From Cranoglanis bouderius (taxonomy: Eukaryota > Chordata > Actinopteri > Siluriformes > Cranoglanididae), in the NCBI GenBank assembly GCA_023630585.1, contig CM042541.1:14432501-14496500 (forward strand): DNA of 64,000 nucleotides, read 5' to 3'. A program made the translations under genes and the position numbers. How positions within the stretch are numbered: the first letter of the stretch is position 1; each line of letters starts with the position of its first letter. Shown piece by piece: positions 57,577 through 64,000 of this stretch. The notes under the pieces were generated by a model, which saw only the letters and a list, made by a program, of their open reading frames with translations, was not told the origin of the DNA and made no database searches.

Positions 57577-57830
57577 CACGATTCTTCTGGAGACTTTGTC
57601 ACATCTGCTTCTTTTTTTTTTCTTTTTTTTTACAGCCTTTAAAAAAATATTGTTACATAATATACTGCTTTTCTTACTGACATACTATACAAACATTTTT
57701 CTGTAGCATATCATTTTTTGTTGGATAATTAATGCTTGAAAATATATAATGTTTTTGTACTGACTCAATAATGCAAATTTTCTACCAAAAATGTAGCCAG
57801 AAAAAAGAATGGCCAGACTCGTTCAACCTG
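57577..57830. mobile_element. Family B-derived MITE, right half
   Basis: It contains TTCTTCTGGAGACTTTGTCA, TGTTTTTGTACTGACTCAAT and TTCTACCAAAAATG, matching the right half of the element at 52252. The terminal CAGTACTG is lost. Its left half was probably removed together with the 3' half of Tc1-D. Confidence 0.6.
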
Positions 57831-57955
57831 AAAGGAAGGCTATGGTAACAAAATGAATTAATCAAATTAATTATTTTAAATTAATCAAATAATTAACTAA
57901 TTTTATAATTGCCTGAATGAGCAGGTGTACATGTGTTCATAAAGTGGCTGGTGAG

Positions 57956-58508
57956 TATATGTGTATACTGTATTCTGTATGCATACTGTTGAGATTCAGC
58001 AGGAGGTGTGGTGTATCTCGAACTCTATTGACTGTTGTGGACATCAGTCAAACCCTTGCTCTCTCCCTCACTTCCTATTTCAAAAGGAAATATGTCAATA
58101 TATGGAATCAAACAATGACTCTCAGAAATTGGTTCATGGTAAAATGCAAAATCAATATAGAATTCTAATTTGTTTGATTTGCTTGGTTTGAACAACAGAG
58201 CAGATATTGCTCTATTGATAACTGTTCAGGAAAACATGCTACATGTGATATTGTCATGCATCGGCACTGAGCCACAGGTAAAACTGAGCAGGCTGTCTAA
58301 CCCTCAGCTGGTTGATTCATTACACCAGTTACATGGGTGTAAATAATAGATGATATGTCGGATCTCCGTGTGCGATGCTCCGAGGCTTACACAGGCAGCA
58401 TATGCCTGACAGATGGCCGCTGTAAATCATTTACACCTTATAATATTTTGTAATGTTACATCAGCTTGAGCTTTCTATCAAAGGACTAGGAACAATGGGG
58501 TGTAACCG

Positions 58509-58512
<4 letters not shown>
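57956..58512. other. Unique sequence, GC-balanced at 58250-58440
   Basis: No repeat is recognised. The 58250-58440 part is unique and balanced in composition, with no supported exon. Confidence 0.3.

Positions 58513-58569
<57 letters not shown>
58513..58569. repeat. (GT)n microsatellite
   Basis: About 28 GT units. Confidence 0.98.
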
Positions 58570-58570
<1 letters not shown>

Positions 58571-58914
58571 ATCAGCACTTCAACGCCTGGATACACTGAA
58601 GATGCGTAGATATGATATTGTGGTGATATAGACATAAACAGAGATAGGATTTAAACTCCAACAAACTGTACAACTGGTGTGGTACACTTAGACCGTTTTC
58701 TACAGACTCTATATAAGAAGAAAATGGTGGCACAAGGAGAATGTCATGCACCTAATCTGAGGTTTGATGAGATGAGAGGTTGATGAGAGGTTTGAGATGT
58801 TGTAAATACTACAGCCTCATCAATACAGGTGGAGAGGAGCAGGACAAAGGAGCAAACCCCTTCACACACCCTCAGACTCAATGGACTCATCTCTCACCTA
58901 ATACAAACATATAC
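58570..58914. other. No feature recognised
   Basis: Unassigned sequence between two microsatellites. Confidence 0.4.
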
Positions 58915-58932
58915 ATACACACACACACACAC

Positions 58933-58983
<51 letters not shown>
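58915..58983. repeat. (CA)n-(GA)n compound microsatellite
   Basis: A short CA run followed by about 23 GA units. Confidence 0.97.
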
Positions 58984-58986
<3 letters not shown>

Positions 58987-59236
58987 ATTAATCTGAGATG
59001 TGGTTCAAGTCTTTGTGTGGAACACAAATGTGTTGTCCTGTGAATGCTAGAATGCTGCTGTTGGCCTTGTCATATTTCAAGTAGAGATTTTTTTCATTCA
59101 TTATAGTGCTCATTCAGACGCTGGTATGTGGTAATTTTCCCATTTTCACCCAAACGAAAGGTATTCTTCTACACTACTATAATATAATACATGCTTCCAG
59201 CGTAGAGATCAGAGTGCATATATATATATATATATA

Positions 59237-60945
<1,709 letters not shown>

Positions 60946-61004
60946 GGCAGATATTGTCATAGGTGCATTTCAATCCTGAAGCACAGTATCCAAGCAGCAG
61001 GAGC

Positions 61005-61028
61005 GAGAGAGAGAGAGAGAGAGAGAGA
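61005..61028. repeat. (GA)n microsatellite
   Basis: About 12 GA units. Confidence 0.95.
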
Positions 61029-61546
61029 ATGATTGGACAGAACAGTGGAGCATATGTATGCTCTGACCACTCTCTTATGAATGTGCTCGTTCTGCTACAC
61101 ATGGACACACACTAAACCATTTGGAAGAGAGCACTGCACTGACAGGAGAAAGATGAGAGGAGAAAAAAACAGCAGTACTAGTGAAATCCACCTGAAGTTC
61201 ACATCATGGACCACTACACTGGAGACAGACATAAACTTTAAAGCGACAGTTCAAAAATCAAATGTACACAATTTCCACCTTGAATCAAATCTATTAAAGA
61301 AGAGAGCAAGAAAGAGCATGTTAAGAAACATTTGACAACATGTGAAAATGTGCATTTTACAGCTGGAAATAAATAGCTAGACTTTGTAAATATTCTGTAT
61401 ATATTCTGTAAATACCCTTCCCCACCCCCAGTAGACATCAGTGATTTTGTTTCGTTAGGTTTATTGGCTCAAGATCATTCATTTTTGTTCTCATAACATT
61501 TTATCCTAAATAGGTGCAATAAAATATCATAATAATCAATCCATAC
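61029..61546. other. No feature recognised
   Basis: Unassigned sequence. Confidence 0.4.
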
Positions 61547-61933
61547 AGGATTTTGGTGGAGTTGTTTGTGATTGTTACAGCCAAAAATGCTATGCTATGC
61601 AATTTGCTGAGTTTATTGTGCTTTTTTGCGGAAAACTACTTGAAATGGCGAACTTGCAATTGCACTAAATTGTTTTGCACAGTCTGTTGCAGTGATGTTT
61701 GTTGGTAAATAAGAGCTTTTAGCTGTACCCATGCTTGACACACGTGAATTGAAGGGGGCTTTGTCTGAATGCACATTGTGATGATGTCACATTACGCGTT
61801 GTGGTGATGTCTCATTATGCGTCTTGGCCCGAATCTGTGGAAATTTTTTGGAAAATTCTGTGGGAAAAAATTGCAAGCTCCTGCGACTATTGCGGAGTTT
61901 CCTTGATGTTGCATTAATTCAGGAGGGACTGAA
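61547..61933 (+). repeat. Repeat VI, copy 2
   Basis: It matches 44388-44783 in the same orientation: GTGCTTTTTTGCGGAAAACT, AGCTTTTAGCTGTACCCATG, GCGTCTTGGCCCGAATCTGT and the CAGGAGGGACTGA end. A short duplication (TGTGATGATGTCACATTACG, then TGTGGTGATGTCTCATTATG) is specific to this copy. Confidence 0.7.
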
Positions 61934-63844
61934 TAAAAGTGCAAATATTTTATCATCCAAATTATGTTATGCATAGCTCCGCTTTCAAACTTTAGGCCGT
62001 GCCCTTTACCTGATTCAGATGCTGGTATGAAGTAACACCAAACTATGTCCTGCATAGAAAGTGTTTTAGCTTCAAGATTTTGTGCTATACACCTTTCTTT
62101 TTTTTTGTTTGGCATTAATATCTGTAAATTTGGTTTAATTTAGCAATATGGCTCCCCCCTCATCATTCAGCAGCTTATAAAATAGTACTTGTTCCAGCAC
62201 ATCTTTTCTTTCTTTTTTTGGGGGGGATATTATTATTTATATTGTGCTCCAGCAGTTACTCATGTGCACAACTTAATGAAGACACAAGATGCTAAATCGA
62301 GGCCATGAAATTATAAAGTATGTGCAGAATGTAGGGCTATTGTGTCCCCCTTTTAAACCTGCAGTTTGAAGAAGTTGACTGAACACTCATCTGCTACACT
62401 TACAGCTCATTTTAAGCCCAAAACATAAATACATACATTTTAACTTGACATTTTGTAGTTACATCAAATTGTCAGACAGTGGCACAATTTAATACTGCTC
62501 CTCACTTTAGCTGATATCACACAAGATAGTAGCACTTACACTTAAGTCCAATGTCAGAATCACACATAAGTGAGACACAACCCTTGTTTTAGACAAACTC
62601 CATGCTGCACGCATAACTCACGTAACCTCTGAATAGCTCTTAAGTCTCTAGGTACATCTGAAGTCTGAATACTGATGTGCGTAATTTGAGAATTGAATCC
62701 TCACTATGCATGCGTATCTCAACTTTGTATGTGACCCCTCATCAGCAAGTCTGTATAAAATTACTTAGAAGTTTAAGCAATGTTAATCTGGGGTTTATGA
62801 AGTTCAAAGAAGCTATTAAAAGAAGTTATAAAGAAGCAAATCCTGGGCACAAAAATGTATCAGCTGATCGACTACATTTGGCTTTTTTTTTTTTTTTTTT
62901 TGCTTTCAGCACCAGACTATCCAACAATGCCACTATTGTTGGGGAAAGGAAAGGAGACAGATAGATTAGCTCACAGGCTACACTGTAGCACAGGCTCTAA
63001 ATACTTTATCAGAGAAAACGTATGTGCCAGAGCTAGCAACACTGCCAGGCATTTTGAATTTGTTAATAAGCTTGGTAACAGTGTTGTGTGTGATGTGTTT
63101 GCCATGTTTCCTGCTAAAGACAGCTTCCTGATCCAGCCATGAGAATGATTTCAATAATTTCTTCTTTTTTGATTCTTAAAGTCTATCTAAGTGTTCATTT
63201 TCCCCTATGTATGGAGACTTTTGGGACAGCCTGTAGAATGCTTATGTAATACCTTTAGAATGGCGGCATCCTTAGCAAAATGGACACTAAATATGTGTAT
63301 GTTCTAGTGACAATTTCAACCTAATAGCCTGCCTATGATTTGAGGACCAGGTTTTCTTTAGATGGAATGAAAAACAAATGTATTATAAAAAGGAAACAGC
63401 CAGACTGTCTTATAACTCCGAACCTTGATACAACATGGTTTAACCTTATGTACTGAGCTAATCTGCCTGTCTCAGTTGTTTAGACTTTCTGTTTACGTGA
63501 TGCTAGCAGCGCTGACATACTGTAGCACACTGTATTGATTTGCCCTAAGGCTTCTACACAATCTTCCGACTCATTGCATCCAGGCCCCAGGAAATGCTAC
63601 TTTATGTTGATCTGAAGTATGAGAATTTTAAAAAATTCACCATACAAAAATGAATTGTAGAAATGATAGCAGGAACACAAACAGAACTTTTTTACACTGG
63701 GGAGAATGTCCTGGTTGGGCTTGATGGTTTTATTGGTGGTCTTGTTATGGAAATGTAGCTAAAAAATGTACAGGAAAATTCATTTTTTAAATTAATTGAT
63801 TAAAAATCACAGCACTGTGGAACTGGGGGTTCTGCTTGGTCAGA
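61934..63844. other. Unassigned sequence
   Basis: A poly-T run lies at about 62883-62901. Open frames at 62677-63142 cross it and show no recognisable domain. No other feature is seen. Confidence 0.4.
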
Positions 63845-63950
63845 AAGAGTTGATTAATTTTCTATAACAGCAGCTCTGACACTAATGCAGCTGGAAATCG
63901 CAGGTTTATATGGATGCACTTGTTCATTTCTCACAGGGAATTATATGGCA
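63845..63950. repeat. Repeat V copy
   Basis: It contains GTTGATTAATTTTCTATAAC, then AGCAGCTCTGACACTAATG and AAATCGCAGGTTTATATGGA. The first part matches the arm at 21659 and the last part matches 2360-2390. Confidence 0.55.
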
Positions 63951-64000
63951 GACGCTCCATATAAACTGATTAAAAATGTGTGTAATTGTTAATATGGTGA

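Larger units (their letters stand above)
53192..57955. mobile_element. MITE (family X) split by about 4.3 kb of nested transposons
   Basis: The left terminus CACTCACTAATCAAATTATT, then AGGAG, and the right terminus TTCATAAAGTGGCTGGTGAG are inverted and flanked by TA. The left body (53192-53590) contains GCACCAACACCCATGCTGTG and TGACCCGTGCCTACATGATT. The right body (about 57900-57955) contains GCCTGAATGAGCAGGTGTAC. From memory these are the two ends of one short teleost element with a Tc1-like N-terminal coding remnant, possibly related to family J. Everything from about 53592 to 57890 is insertion. Confidence 0.65.

Noticed and set aside
62677..63142. Overlapping plus-strand ORFs near the right edge
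   Set aside because: Both cross a poly-T tract giving Phe runs, and no family motif is visible.

Overview
This window is eukaryotic nuclear DNA, almost certainly from a teleost fish. It is AT-rich, intron-free in its only intact ORF, and packed with teleost-type Tc1/mariner transposons with long IR/DR terminal repeats, an L2-type LINE fragment, tRNA-headed SINE-like repeats, LTRs and long AT, GT and CT microsatellites. The mix of families recalls catfish (Siluriformes), but that is from memory and no sequence comparison was run. I find no host protein-coding gene, rRNA or tRNA gene. The window looks intergenic or intronic, with short unique GC-balanced islands between repeats.

I label Tc1 families by letter. 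J: 1.0 kb. D: 6.0, 10.2 and 54.1-57.6 kb. A with B inside it: 15.0-16.8 kb. B-derived short elements: 52.3, 55.6 and 57.6 kb. F: 18.4-20.0 kb (-) and 59.2-60.8 kb (+). G: 23.4-24.9 and 50.7-52.0 kb (both -). C: 31.3 kb (+) and 56-57.1 kb (-). H: 41.6-43.1 kb. I: 48.1-49.6 kb. E: 53.6 kb. Only the family I transposase (48364-49329, -) is an uninterrupted ORF with all three catalytic residues. The others carry frameshifts, deletions or catalytic changes.

Layout. 0-5 kb: probable solo LTR, Tc1-J fragment, SINEs and a Tc1-derived MITE. 6-13 kb: two Tc1-D copies, the second split by an L2 LINE, and a solo LTR with a perfect 5-bp duplication. 13-25 kb: Tc1-A/B nest, Tc1-F, Tc1-G. 25-31 kb: mostly unique sequence. 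32.15-35.03 kb: an internally deleted LTR retrotransposon holding a 42-bp in-frame repeat array, a long Ser/Pro/Val array of 4-codon repeats and an LTR with a 96-bp-arm inverted repeat. 36.8-46 kb: decayed DNA elements, a possible second LTR type, Tc1-H and a TIR element. 48-52 kb: Tc1-I and Tc1-G. 53.19-57.96 kb: a deep transposon nest, including a 2.9-kb element with GGGTGATTCTC termini that I cannot assign to a known superfamily. 59-61 kb: Tc1-F between AT microsatellites. 61-64 kb: diverged repeats and unique sequence.

The elements do not form a pathway; each is a separate selfish element. Nesting gives relative ages: Tc1-D is older than L2, Tc1-A older than Tc1-B, and Tc1-D older than the GGGTGATTCTC element, which is older than its Tc1-C and B-type insertions. 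The most unusual structures are the repeat-coding LTR element and the GGGTGATTCTC element.
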